Position numbers and translations under genes: made by a program. Below the pieces are notes generated by a model. That model saw only the letters and a program-made list of their open reading frames with translations, did not search any database and was not told the origin of the DNA. From contig VXAY01004954.1 of assembly GCA_013399855.1 (NCBI GenBank), positions 89,749 through 153,748 on the forward strand: a DNA stretch of 64,000 bases, given 5' to 3'. The stretch is from Oxyruncus cristatus. Lineage: Eukaryota; Chordata; Aves; Passeriformes; Cotingidae. Shown here piece after piece: positions 1-11,000 of this stretch (position 1 is the stretch's first letter; each line of letters starts with the position of its first letter).

Positions 1-2499
1 CCCCCCCCCAACCCCAACTATTTAGGATGAGGAAGATGCCATTCCCTCCCTGGAAGAAATGGGGGTAGAGTGACGTGTAAAGTGTACAAGACAAAAGAGA
101 AAATATATGATACACTTAGGAAACAGTGGAAAGAGGTGTTATTCTATGATTCTGTTATAAACCTGAAGGAGTAATAGCCCAATATCCTTTGTGGCATACT
201 ACGTGAAGCTTGAAGCATCTGAAAATGAAAGAGGAAAAAGATGGGAGGTAAGTGGGAAGGCAAAAGGGGAAGGTTATAGAATCAGACAAATAACTGCTAA
301 GCAATAAGAGAAATTGAAAAACACCAGTAAAGCCACAGAAACAAAACATTAAACAATATTGCAGATAATATTAGGACAAGTAATAAGGCAGTCATCAATG
401 AGGAGCTTAAAAGACAAATATATAGACAGTCAAATGTGCAGCAGTCAGTATGGTGGACACCACAAATTAATACAACAAATAATGAGACAAAAATCAACAA
501 GGGAAAAAAAAGGATGTAACCTGACAGGTGATAAAGCACTGGGCAATATGGCAAATGAAAGTCACTGAAAACTGTTCTTTTTGAGTTTAATGGGATTTTG
601 TCATTTGTCTAATTTTTACCTAGCAAGACCTAATACTGAATACAGCTCTTTTGCTTCATGTGAACTAGTTCTAAGAGGTAGATATAGAGCTGCTCTGTGA
701 ATTAATAAGTTAAGAATTATAATGGAAGAACCGTAGAAAGAATAAGTATTTTCAAAGCCTATTATCTGACACCTTATCAAACCTGGTTCTTTACTAAGAT
801 ATATGATTAACTACAGTGTTAATCAATAAAAGCAATACAAAAAAGTAATAAAATGTCCTAGGGTGGGGTGTGAGCAGGTGAAAGTAGGGACACATTTAAA
901 GAGTAGATAATGTTTGTATAAAAATATACATAATTTAATTTCAGGATATTCCACACAGCATGATTTTTGTCTCTGATTATCAGAAGCATTTATACTTGGC
1001 TCAAAAGAAAAGAACAATCTCAAATGTTTGAATTCGTAGTTGTGCTCTCTCCGTTGATCACTTCTGTCACGTGTATGAACATTTAGTTTTTGTTAAAGTC
1101 CAGGTCCATAGGAAACTGCTGATACCTGGCAGTAAATGGAATTCTTTAGTCAGAAATAGTTATTCCAATTCTTCTGTGGATTAAAAAAAATTAAAATCCT
1201 ATGAGTGATGACAGTATGCATGTGCACTTTCCTTGGCATGTATGTATCACTGAAGGTGTCTACCAGAAGTCCTACCTCCCAAAGGTAGATTTGCTGTCAC
1301 AAATGTGGGTAGAGGTGGATGGCAGCACATCACACCCACTCCATCATGTTCCACTTTCTATCACTCAAATAATCTCAAAATAATGTGCTGTGTTCCCTAT
1401 AGACATGACGTTAATGACTTCCTTCATGTTTAAGCAGTGCTTAGTAACACATTTCATAATTATAGAAACTACTGTTGCAGAACTGATTAACATTAATGAC
1501 TATACTGTATTCCTGACTAAAAAAAAAAAAAAAAATCCAGTCATTTTGCTTCATGAATGGACTATGTTTGTTTTATGAACCATATGATAGAAAGCACTGG
1601 GAACAGAAGGGATATGCAAAAGCTGGAAAGTAGAAGAATATAAAAGATTTTTTGAGGTAAGTCTTGTTAAATCAATTTTTTGGTAAAATTTATTTCCAGT
1701 TTTCCTTTAGTAGAGGTTTTTCTGGATGGTTTTGAGCAAGTGATGCTATTTATGTTTGTATATGCAGTCAGGGATCTCATAATAAAGTGCAAGGGCTGTG
1801 TTCATGTTGAAGATACTAGCTCTGCTGATGCTAATACTATTCATCCAAGTACTTGATAGGAAAACATGAGAGAAAACAGAGTGCAAAATATGCTGTCACT
1901 AAGCCTACCTATAATATATCTTCCTTCATTCTGTCATGCAAGGGACCCTGTTATTCTCACATTTGAAACCTGTATAGATAGGAAAATACAATGAAATTTC
2001 TTAAAAAAATAACAAGGAAAACCGATTAAATGGCTTCACAAGTTTGTGACCTTTTTAGTTCTCATGTCCAGTGTCCTGTAGGACTCTTTGTTTGTGTGCA
2101 AAGTCTATTGCCTTCACGTATTTCACTCCTTTTATCTAAATATTTTCTATCGAACTGCACCTGTTGTAACTGTGTTAATGATGAATTTTGCTGAGGTGAC
2201 AAACTGCCCCGGGGTTGCTTAAGAAATACTTCAGCCAAACTATTATTGGGCATTCTTAAGCAATGTCTCTGAGATGTCACCTCTTTCTCACAGTTAGGAC
2301 TACTTGAGCATAATCTTTATTCTTTTACTTTGAGTTTATTAAAGAAAGCCTTCAGTGAAACTGAAGCATGAATATTTGAACTTACCCTTTTTACAAGTCT
2401 CAGAGCTATATTATCAGGAATCTTGAAGTGCTGTTCCTAAGGATAGTTTTTGTTTCCGATCTTATTGAACCACCACACTAAGATGAATTGTATAAAAAC
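1..2499. other. AT-rich non-coding stretch, no gene seen
   Basis: The stretch opens with nine C residues and is otherwise AT-rich unique-looking DNA. It holds a 17-base A run at 1519-1535. ORFs are short and overlap in several frames on both strands without recognisable domains, as expected by chance at this base composition. A TTCTATGATTCTG string near 141-153 resembles a CR1 tail, but nothing CR1-like precedes it. Confidence 0.7.
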
Positions 2500-2640
2500 A
2501 ATCACAGAGGTCGCAGAATATTCTGAGTTGGAAGAGACCCCACAAGGGGGGGTTCAACTCCTAAGTGAATGGCCCATACAGGGATCAAACCCACAACCTT
2601 GGCTTTATTAACATCGTGATCTAACCAACTGAGCTAATAG
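2500..2640 (-). mobile_element. SINE: tRNA-Ile-like head fused to a CR1 3' tail (TguSINE1-type)
   Basis: Read on the minus strand, the element starts at about 2640 with TAGCTCAGTTGGTTAGA, a pol III A box matching tRNA-Ile. It continues with an anticodon-arm-like segment, then GGTTTGATCCC, a B box with one change from GGTTCGATCCC, and closes the tRNA part near 2570 with TGGGCCA. The remaining ~70 bases to 2500 match the avian CR1 3' end in sense orientation (GGTCTCTTCCAACTCAGAAT and so on), including the block normally read by the CR1 reverse transcriptase. This is the known structure of passerine tRNA-Ile/CR1 SINEs, mobilised in trans by CR1. The copy is mutated in the B box and acceptor stem, so it is not a functional tRNA. 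Assignment to a named subfamily needs a consensus comparison. Confidence 0.85.
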
Positions 2641-5543
2641 TATTTTGGTTAACTCTCCGTCTGTACATGTTTTACTATAGTAAACTATCTGGATAAGTCA
2701 ATTTTATTAACTATATTCGTAGTTCCACCATTCAAGTAAGTCATGTTAACAACTGTAATGGTGTTTTCTTAACTTGTCTTTGATTAATTAATAACATGTG
2801 CTGGAAAGAATTAGAATAACCGTCTGTTTTTTATTTGACTTATTTATCTGACAACTTCCATTTGCAAAACTCCCATTTCCTTTAAGCATAACACCCTAGA
2901 TATCATCTTCAATAACATCTCCTGCATATTAAATGCTTCTAGTTAGCTGAATAAATAGCGTTTTGTCCCCCTTGCTGATTTGTTTCTCTTAGGAAGAATT
3001 GACAATGAACATGTCCTGGTTTGATGTTCTACTGTTTGTCACTGAGACTGTAAACAAAGTCCTATTTCCCTACATGCAGAAGAAACAATGTATAAAGGAC
3101 AGCTTCCTATTTAGAAATCCAAATCACTTTTGCCGGTGAGAATTCTGCTGGAAGGTAGCTTTCTTTCATGGCTTCTCCCCAGGACTACTGCTTGTTTGAC
3201 TTTCTCCTGTGACTGTGCTTACAGGCATACACAGCTGCAACACATCTATTCTGCAACCCCCTATATTATTAAGAATCTGTTACCAGGGAAACCATTTTCC
3301 TCATACAGCTTAGGTACTCATCAGCTGTATCAGGTACTCCATCCCTATGGCAATAGCCTTCACTTTTTAGTTATCACTGCACTATGGTAGATTTAAATAT
3401 TCCTGCTTCTTACCACGAAAGAATGATGCTTACCACAGCTGTTAGCTCTAATCATGTCTATGACTGTCAGCAAGTAGTCTTCTAAAAGCAGAACAATAAT
3501 ACCAGGTCAGTGAATGCATAGAATAGATGTCTTAAATGTGTTTCATGTGGGTTTTGCTCCAAAAATGAAGGACCTTCGGTGTGAAGAGTAGAAAAACGTC
3601 CTGATCCAAAAATGTCTGTACATAGCATAAAAAAGTAAGACAATCATGACAACTGCACTATTCATGTGGTTTGTAAAGGAAAAAAAGCCTCAATGATTCT
3701 ATTGCTCACAGAAAGATATTCTGCTTAAACTGGCTAAAAGTGAAGTTTCATTCATTTATACATTGAAGAGATCATGTGTCACTGTCACAAATCAGTGTTA
3801 GATCTTTTTGTCTGTATTTGCAAACTAGAAAATACTTACATATTTTCACCTGTCACACATATAGCCAGTGTACCCATAATAACTAAACATATCAGCTTTC
3901 AGGATAGTGATAGAATATGAGTAGTTCTCATCCTACATTACAAATAGTGAAAGAAATAAAAATCAGGCTATTTATCTAACTGATTAACTTGATAACTCTC
4001 ACTTCTATAAGGGCATCCTTGCTTTGTTCGTTACTAGTTTCTGTTCAGTGAATGGCAGGGAGTAAGTAATGCAGAGTGTGCCCTTTCCAAGCTCTTTCTA
4101 AGCACACTGAACACACTGTCTCTTGCTCTTGGAAGTACAGCACATGATACAGTTCCCAACTGGAAAATTAAAATATACCGTGTTCTATTTCAAAGTATGC
4201 CAGGTATGAAAATAATATTTCTACAATAAACAGTACTTGTAATGAGTTCACTGTCACATTGGATTTTAATCCATAAATTATTTATGTTGACTGATTAAAG
4301 GTAATAGTTGCTAAAAAAATATCATTGAAATTCCGCTATTTCTCTCTTTTCTACCCCAGCATATTATTCAAAGGACCCAAAGGTTGTTTTTCCATGGTTT
4401 GGGTTTTTTTCCTTTTTTCTTTTTATTTGTTTGTTTGCTTATGTGGTTTTTAAATGAGAGGATAGGGGAAATCAAACACCTTTTCTTCCGATGTTCTGCA
4501 GGGGCTGTTGTTTTTCAGTCCTTTAAAATAAAAGTAATTTAAAAGCATTCAGCCTTAAGTTGCACATGTCACATTCTCGTTTCAAGGGTTCACTGGGCAA
4601 CCTGTATCTACACTACTTCTTTCTCAATGAAGCAGTTAGTGAACCCTAATTTTAGATGTCCCAGCAACTCTGTTTGTTGTACAAAGAAAGCCTTAGTCTA
4701 CTGGTCTTTTTCAATTTGGGTTCCTTCAATAGATCACTACCACAATAATGTCTTCTTTGTTGTCTTCTTTTTTTTCCAGTATTCAGAGACCTTCAGCACT
4801 TCTTAAGAGTGGAGTAGTTTTCTTTGATACAATATGCACTTTTTTCCCTCTTTTCTTAGAGAGATTACATCCTTCTTTATTAGCATCATAGTCACCTTAA
4901 TTTATTCTTTTAATGCAAATTAATTTGTCATTTACTCATCAACTTTCAGTTTCTCCCCTTTGTTCCAGATACTTTTTCCTACAGTGTATGGACTTTTGGG
5001 CCAAAAGTATATGAAACAGAAGTACATGAATCAAAACATATGAAACTTTTGTCAGCAGTTCTTCTCAATTACATTTCACATCACAGTTGTTTTCCACCTG
5101 TGGTCATATGCAGCTGATTTGATTCATAGATAATTTTTCTTTACATTATTTTTTCCATTTAACCATTTAACATAACCAGAATTTCCTCTGGATGGTTATA
5201 GTCAGTCAACCTGGGCAGTGGTTATTTTGTCTGTCTGACTACGAGATGTTCTTTCTTTTGCTTTCTCTAGTCATAGCTAAGTGAGCTAAAGTGAGAGAGG
5301 AACTTACAGGTTTGGTTAAAAGAATTGCCTGCCAAAGTGACATGAATAGAAGGCTGTGGACATTGTTTCAGAAAACAGTATGCACATCCCAAACTCGGAA
5401 CAGATGCTCCTCCTTTGTGACTGCTCTCATAGAATGAAAAAAACCTACATGATGCTTGTGAAAGAGCTCTTTCTATGACTATGTGGTGTATTCTGGGTGC
5501 CATAACTGAATTTCTCCATGCACTTTACCTCAGTCTGGATTGC
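2641..5543. other. AT-rich non-coding stretch, no gene seen
   Basis: Unique-looking DNA with scattered poly-pyrimidine tracts, including T/C-rich segments at 4400-4445 and 4764-4780. A pyrimidine tract plus CTTAG at about 2980-2993 is followed by 47 open codons up to 3138, but nothing in the translation is recognisable and this length of open frame is common here by chance. Confidence 0.65.
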
Positions 5544-5549
5544 ATTGCT
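5544..5549. repeat. Target-site duplication, left copy (ATTGCT)
   Basis: ATTGCT occurs here and again at 6139-6144, immediately bracketing the LTR. Two bases (GG, 5550-5551) lie between this copy and the TG...CA boundary, so either the terminus has mutated or the LTR really ends two bases further out. A 6-bp duplication is typical of beta-/class II (ERVK-type) retroviral integration. Confidence 0.6.
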
Positions 5550-5670
5550 GGTGTAGTTTACCCCCAACCAGCAACCAAGCCTCACGTAGCCACTCGCTCA
5601 CTCCTTCAGTAGGATCAGGGAGAGAATCAGAAGGGTAAAAGGAAGAAAACTTGGGTTGAGATGAAGACAG

Positions 5671-5676
5671 TTTATT
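5671..5676 (-). terminator. LTR polyadenylation signal AATAAA
   Basis: TTTATT on the plus strand is AATAAA on the minus strand, within CCTAATAAACTGTCTTCATC. It sits about 120 bases upstream of the LTR 3' end, where the R-region signal is expected. Confidence 0.7.
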
Positions 5677-5856
5677 AGGAAAAGAAAAAGTTGCCCCCAA
5701 AAAAAGAAAAACAAAGAATTGGCTCACTGCTTCCCACAGGCAGGCAGGTGTTCAGCCTCTCCAGGAGAGCAGGGTCCCATTACACATAACAGTGACTTGG
5801 GAAGACAAACATCACTGATCACTTCAAACGTAGCCCCCTTCCTTCTTCTTCCCCCC

Positions 5857-5866
5857 ACTTTATATA
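5857..5866 (-). promoter_or_regulatory. LTR TATA box
   Basis: The minus strand reads TATATAAAGT, about 10-30 bases after the CRE-like TATGACACCG and ATTCCATA boxes. This is the U3 promoter arrangement of this avian LTR group. Confidence 0.65.
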
Positions 5867-6138
5867 CTGACCACGGTGTCATATGGTATGGAATACTCCT
5901 TTGGTTGGTTGGAGGTTCCCTGTCCTGGCTGCATGTCCTCCCAGCCTCCCATGCATCCCCAACTTCCTCACCAGTATGTCAATAGGAAAAGCAGAAAAGG
6001 CTCTAGCTCTGTGTAAGCCCTGCTCAGTAATAACAGAAACATCACTATATTATCAACCTTGTGTTCAGCACAAATCCAAACACAGTCCCATACCACCCAC
6101 TGTGAAGAAAATTAACTGTCCTAGCCAAAACCAGCACA

Positions 6139-6144
6139 ATTGCT
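6139..6144. repeat. Target-site duplication, right copy (ATTGCT)
   Basis: It directly abuts the TG start of the minus-strand LTR and matches 5544-5549. Confidence 0.65.
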
Positions 6145-8013
6145 CAATTTTCAAAACAACTAGACTAGAAGAAATGTAACTGATCTGCAAATTGAGTCTT
6201 TTGGAGATAATAACAAATATTGTAATTGCTAACATTGTTCATCACACTCAAAAGGTATCCTGACATTATCTATGAGACTTAGTAACACCAGGAGAAAGCA
6301 TTATAAGCATTAAAAAAGAAGAAAGATTAAAAACGATGTTCTGCAAAATGCTCTTAAGTTAGAGGGAACCAACAGAATCTGTCATCCTAGAATATGGTCA
6401 CACTGGCAGAGGGGTGCTTACCAATCCTGGAGAACAGGCGTGCTGCTACAAAATTTTTCTTTTTTTTTTTTTTTTTTTTCCCCCTTTCATACAGCAATAA
6501 AAAGATGAAAAGGAGTTTTACAGGGTTTCATGAGAATTGAGCTGAGCAAGTGAAAAATGCTCTATGTTATGTTCAGTCCATGAGAGATGAGTGAAAGGTG
6601 TGACAGGTCCTTAAAGAATACAGCCTGTGTTTGAATACCTTTCTGTTAAATTGTGAGGATACAAGGTAACTAACTGACTTAGAAAGGATTGAACTGAAGT
6701 AGGAGTTTCTTTCTGATTGTTTTATGTAAATTTATTTTTTTTTTTGTAATAAGAAGTTTGAAATAATATTTTGCACAAAATAAATTATTATGGAAAGTTA
6801 AAGAAACTTTTAACAGAGACAGAAAAATCAGAAAAGGATTTGACATATGCAAATTTAGAGGTTTCTGTGAAGTTTTCTGGGCAAGCAAGAAATATTTATG
6901 TGTCTCTTTGGGACATCAACTTATGTTTCCTTGAGTTTCTGCAAAGTCTCATGGTATTTGTAGTCTAGCCTAGGAGGTTGTTTCCTAAAAGAGAAGAATG
7001 ACGTAGCTACATGTGTTAAACCTACTATAACTCTGCAAGAGCATTCAATAGTATTGATATTCAATTGATTTGCCTTGACATGAAATAATTAATTCAGTTT
7101 GTCTAATGAGGATCCAGAAAAGGAAGATACACAGACCGTGCACAGCACAGCTCCAAGATACTGCACAAGAAAACACCTTGTTCTGGGTCCTGTCATTGGT
7201 TTGTAATGTTTTAATGATTTCAACACTTCAGTTATAGAGGTGGCAATTAAAATAAAACTGAAAAGGTGAATGTCGGTTGGCATAGAAATTGTAGAAAGTA
7301 ATTTCTGTCTTGCATTTATTTATGTATCACAAAAATTACTAGGCATATCTTCTGGAGATTTTTTGTCAAGGAAACAGCCAAGTTTGATCAATGTAGAAAT
7401 CCTTACTACAAGGATTTTGGCACTGAATTTTCTCACTGCAAAATTATAAATAAAGGGCAGAGGCATACCTCTGAATCTTCGTGAAATCATGTGGCTGTCT
7501 TTGTGCTTGTACTGCCTTTAGATAGCGCAAGTCACTTGATGCTTTCCTGAGGGTAGTGCTCCCTCCAATGACCTCAGAAGAGAACATCCATACAGTGAAA
7601 CCTATTGGGGGTCAGGGGTCAAGAAAGGGGAAAAGAAGGCCATGGAATTGGACATCCATGCATTCAGAACTGGTGACAAAATCTATGTTAGCAAATAGTG
7701 ACCCTAGTGGTAGAAGCTGGGAGGCTTTCATCATTGATCTTCAGTTATGGCTGCTCTGGTAATTAGATTTCAGTTTGAAATAGTGGCATTTCACTCCCTG
7801 TTGTTCTAAATGGGAAAGCAATTGTGTAGTTATGGAAAATTACTATCACAACTATTCTCAGACTTCAGACACTGTAGATTACTTGAGAAAGAAAAACACA
7901 TGTAAGCAATGCCTTTAGAAATACATCTGAAGCCTACTTGTAGAGTGGGTTCAAGATCACAAAGAAAGGATTTAAAAATTATCCTAATACTGTTTTAAAA
8001 CTTTGAAATGCAG
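6145..8013. other. AT-rich non-coding stretch, no gene seen
   Basis: It holds a long T-rich tract at 6454-6480 followed by five C residues. No CR1, LTR or SINE hallmarks were recognised. The region around 7620-7680 gave a vague resemblance to a retroviral integrase tail that did not hold up. Confidence 0.65.
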
Positions 8014-8060
8014 AAATGGGATGAGACTTTTAAATGGGATGAGACTTTCAAATGGGATGA
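8014..8060. repeat. 18-bp tandem repeat, about 2.6 copies
   Basis: Two units of AAATGGGATGAGACTTTY run end to end (8014-8031 and 8032-8049, one mismatch), followed by a partial third (8050-8060). Their near identity implies recent slippage or duplication. Confidence 0.85.
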
Positions 8061-11000
8061 AGATGGACAACTGCAGAGAATTTTTCAGAAGTTAACTCTA
8101 AATAAGATTTTGACACCAGGTGCTGCTGAAATACCAGTTGAGTAATAGCACAAATCTTTGAGCATTTGAATTACTTTAAAAATCTGCATATCCTTCTAAA
8201 ATGACTGAAAATAAGTAACATGAGTTTGGACTTTTCCCTTTACAACGAGTTCAATTATATTATTTTCAGTCCTGAAGGTCCATTTCTCTATCCGCGCTGA
8301 AGATATGCCCTTGTGAGCTATCTTATCCCTTTGGGTCTTATTTCAATACACACTGAACGTGTAAGGACAGTGCTTTAAAGTCACCTCTTTGGGACTTAGA
8401 ATCAAAAAAGGATTTTGGTGCAGAAGCCAATGAGTAGCTTTCAGTTTTATATTTCAGTTGGTGCCAACCAAACATGTTTTCCTTCAAAAGTCACTTCTTA
8501 TTTGGGGAATTTAAGGGCGAATTTTTACTGCCCTGTGGCTTAGTGCAGCTGGACAGTCCCAGAACACGAACACTAAAAGCTCTGAAGCTTGTATAGTAAT
8601 AACTGGATGTCATGACCTTTACTCACGTAAGCAGCTCTCCTGAGTGCAGTCGGACAGCATCTTGTACACAGTAAGAGTGATGTTACAAAGGTGTCCAAAA
8701 TTTTGCTGGAATGGAAAATGTGGCCAGGTTCCCCTGGTACATGGATGATTTGTACAAGAATGCCACATTTTTAGAGCTCACAGAGTGGAAAAGGAAACAG
8801 TGACATCAGAGGATTTCTGCCATCCCAGACCTAGCTTTATCTCAACATTGATAACTCCCCATGATGCTTCATTATTCAGTGCAAATGGAAGAACATGATG
8901 AAGCTGCTGTCTTTCTGTTACTGTTAGCACAGCTCAGAAAAGGTTAAATGGGCAACCGCAACACTGTGTGTCTCTGTCTCCCAGGAAAAAGCCTAGGACA
9001 CAGGAGCATGGAAAGTACTTAATCTCCCTTTCTACTTTTCTCTTTCCCTTCATACACAGACTTCACATCTGTTCCAAAACATGCATGACAGCTGTATAGA
9101 TATATTGTTCCCTAGCAATAATCTTCTACTCTCTCAGGGCAAGCTCCAATATTTCATGTCACTCTGAAAACAGTGTTAAAAAAAATATGAGAACAACTTT
9201 TGTTCCACTAGCCTTTGTGTCTGCTTATGTCCATCTCTTTTATTTCCTCCTGAATCGTAACCCAAATAATGTTTTACACAGTAAAGTTTAAGCTTTGCAC
9301 AGAAAAAGAATTATAGAAAATCTGAACTATCATATTCTTAAATATTTGAGTGAAAATGTGGGCAGAGTAAGATGTTGTCTCTCATCTTCTATAGGAAATG
9401 AAAAAAAAATTGAAACTACAACAGAGCTGAAAGTTGTCTCTAAGAAGCACACGGTTATACTTATTGTTTAAAGCTTAGTTAATATCTCTTCTACAATAAT
9501 ATGTAAAGTACATAATAGTAGTACTCCTTTACTCTTTTACAGTAGTAGTAAATAATAGGCATATTTACCAGGATTATTACTTTTTTCGCTGAATACCCAT
9601 AGATGAGGTCCCATCTGCTAAGTACTATACAAAAGGGAACACCCAGGATCTCAGTTTCCTAAGTAAACAAAACTAATGCAAACATTTTTCTAATTTGTCC
9701 CCCAAAGCTTCTAATCTCACAGACCAGTTTAAACCAAGATGAGAAAGTTAAGATAGCAAGTGTTGGGTGCTAGACAGCAGTTCTAAATGCACCTTACATG
9801 AATCCAGGTCATCAACCATGCTTCAAACACTTTCAAAAAGACATATTTTTTCTTCATGTTGCTACAAGTACAACTGGTAAATGCTTCAGAAGCAAACTTC
9901 CAGTCCTTCATCCTTTGTGAGGATGAAAGTTATAGGCTTTGGCAGCAACAGAGATGCAGCATCACTTAACATGGCAATAGCTTTCTTTCATCCTAGTTTT
10001 ATAATGAAGTCTTTAATAAGTCACAAGATGTACCCTGAGAGTAAAGGCTGAAAAACTCTTTTTCTAGTAAAGTAAAAATAAGTAAAATGTTGCATCAACA
10101 GTAATTGTTGGTTGATGCTTAAAGCTCTATTAGACATAAGAAGATCTTTAATGCTTTCCATATCTCTTGATGACTAAATTCTGAAGCAGCTGCTTCAGAA
10201 ACTTAAGAGGTTTTGAATGCTGTTCAAACTCTGATGGGGAGTGACTGCGTTATCCTATATTGAAAAAATAAAAAAAAAGTTTCCACATACTTTCAGTTTG
10301 GCAGAGTGGGAATTGACAGGAAGGAACAGCTCACTTGAAAGAGATCTGTGCATGAGAAGCTGGGAACCAAAGGATCAAGCAACTCCCCTACAGTGTGTGG
10401 AGAGGTATTCATAAGCTATGTATGCCTTCTTTTAATTTCCTTCAATTTCCTCATTTCTTTGGTAGTCCCTCTCTCTCCTTCCATTCTGCCTTTTCTGTTT
10501 ATTCTTCCTTAGCACTTATTCATGCATTGCCATTTCAGAAATGTCAGTTTTAGACCTTGCTACAGGTGACCTTAACTCTGGTTCTGTCACTGAAGAGAGC
10601 AGTGAAGCATCTGCTGTAGTCTTAGAGTACTGTTTCTGTGTTGTGACATTTTGTTGAAATGCTGAATTGGTAAAGATAGGTGCAGGTCTGTGTGAAGAGG
10701 CCAGTTTAAAATAACTGAAAGTGAGACAAAGACGAAACCAAAAATTTGTGTGTGGATTGTTTTGCATTAGCAGTTACCTACTCCTGTGATCATCAGATGA
10801 TGTTATTTTATTTGGGCTTGAGTGAGATACAATAGGTCATTCACCAGAAAGGAAGACTGAGTAGAGATGGAGATAGGAAAGTCCAAGTGCTTTTCTGACT
10901 TTGTTGTGTACGTGGACAGGCTGCATTAACCTCTCAGGGGCAATATCCACAAGTCATTTATCAACTGACTTTCAGTGGTGAGAAAGTCCTTTCAAGATAC

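Larger units (their letters stand above)
5552..6138 (-). mobile_element. Solo LTR of an avian endogenous retrovirus
   Basis: On the minus strand this is a full-length LTR of about 587 bp. U3 starts TGTGCTGGTTTTGGCTAGG near 6138, contains a GTTGATAATA box and GTATTCCATACCATATGACA (ATTCCATA plus CRE-like site), then a TATA box. R follows. An AATAAA signal lies inside CCTAATAAACTGTC. U5 closes with GAGTGAGCGAGTGGCTACG and GGGGGTAAACTACA near 5552. This order matches common avian ERV LTRs. No gag, pol or env sequence adjoins it on either side, so it is a solo LTR left by recombination. It is flanked by a 6-bp direct repeat. Promoter and polyadenylation motifs are largely intact, so residual promoter activity is possible but unproven. 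Confidence 0.9.

Noticed and set aside
139..156. TTCTATGATTCTG string resembling a CR1 tail
   Set aside because: Upstream sequence shows none of the CR1 3' blocks, so a short chance match is more likely.
2980..3140. Acceptor-like CTTAG followed by 47 open codons
   Set aside because: Open frames of this length are common here, no donor site or identity was found, and the acceptor context is only average.
6454..6480. T-rich tract as the poly-A tail of a minus-strand retropseudogene
   Set aside because: No recognisable gene or mRNA-like sequence lies on the expected side, and no flanking duplication was found.
7556..7762. Segment with a faint resemblance to a retroviral integrase C-terminal region
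   Set aside because: Only a few residues in one frame looked similar, stops follow at once, and no LTR or other pol sequence is adjacent. It is indistinguishable from chance.
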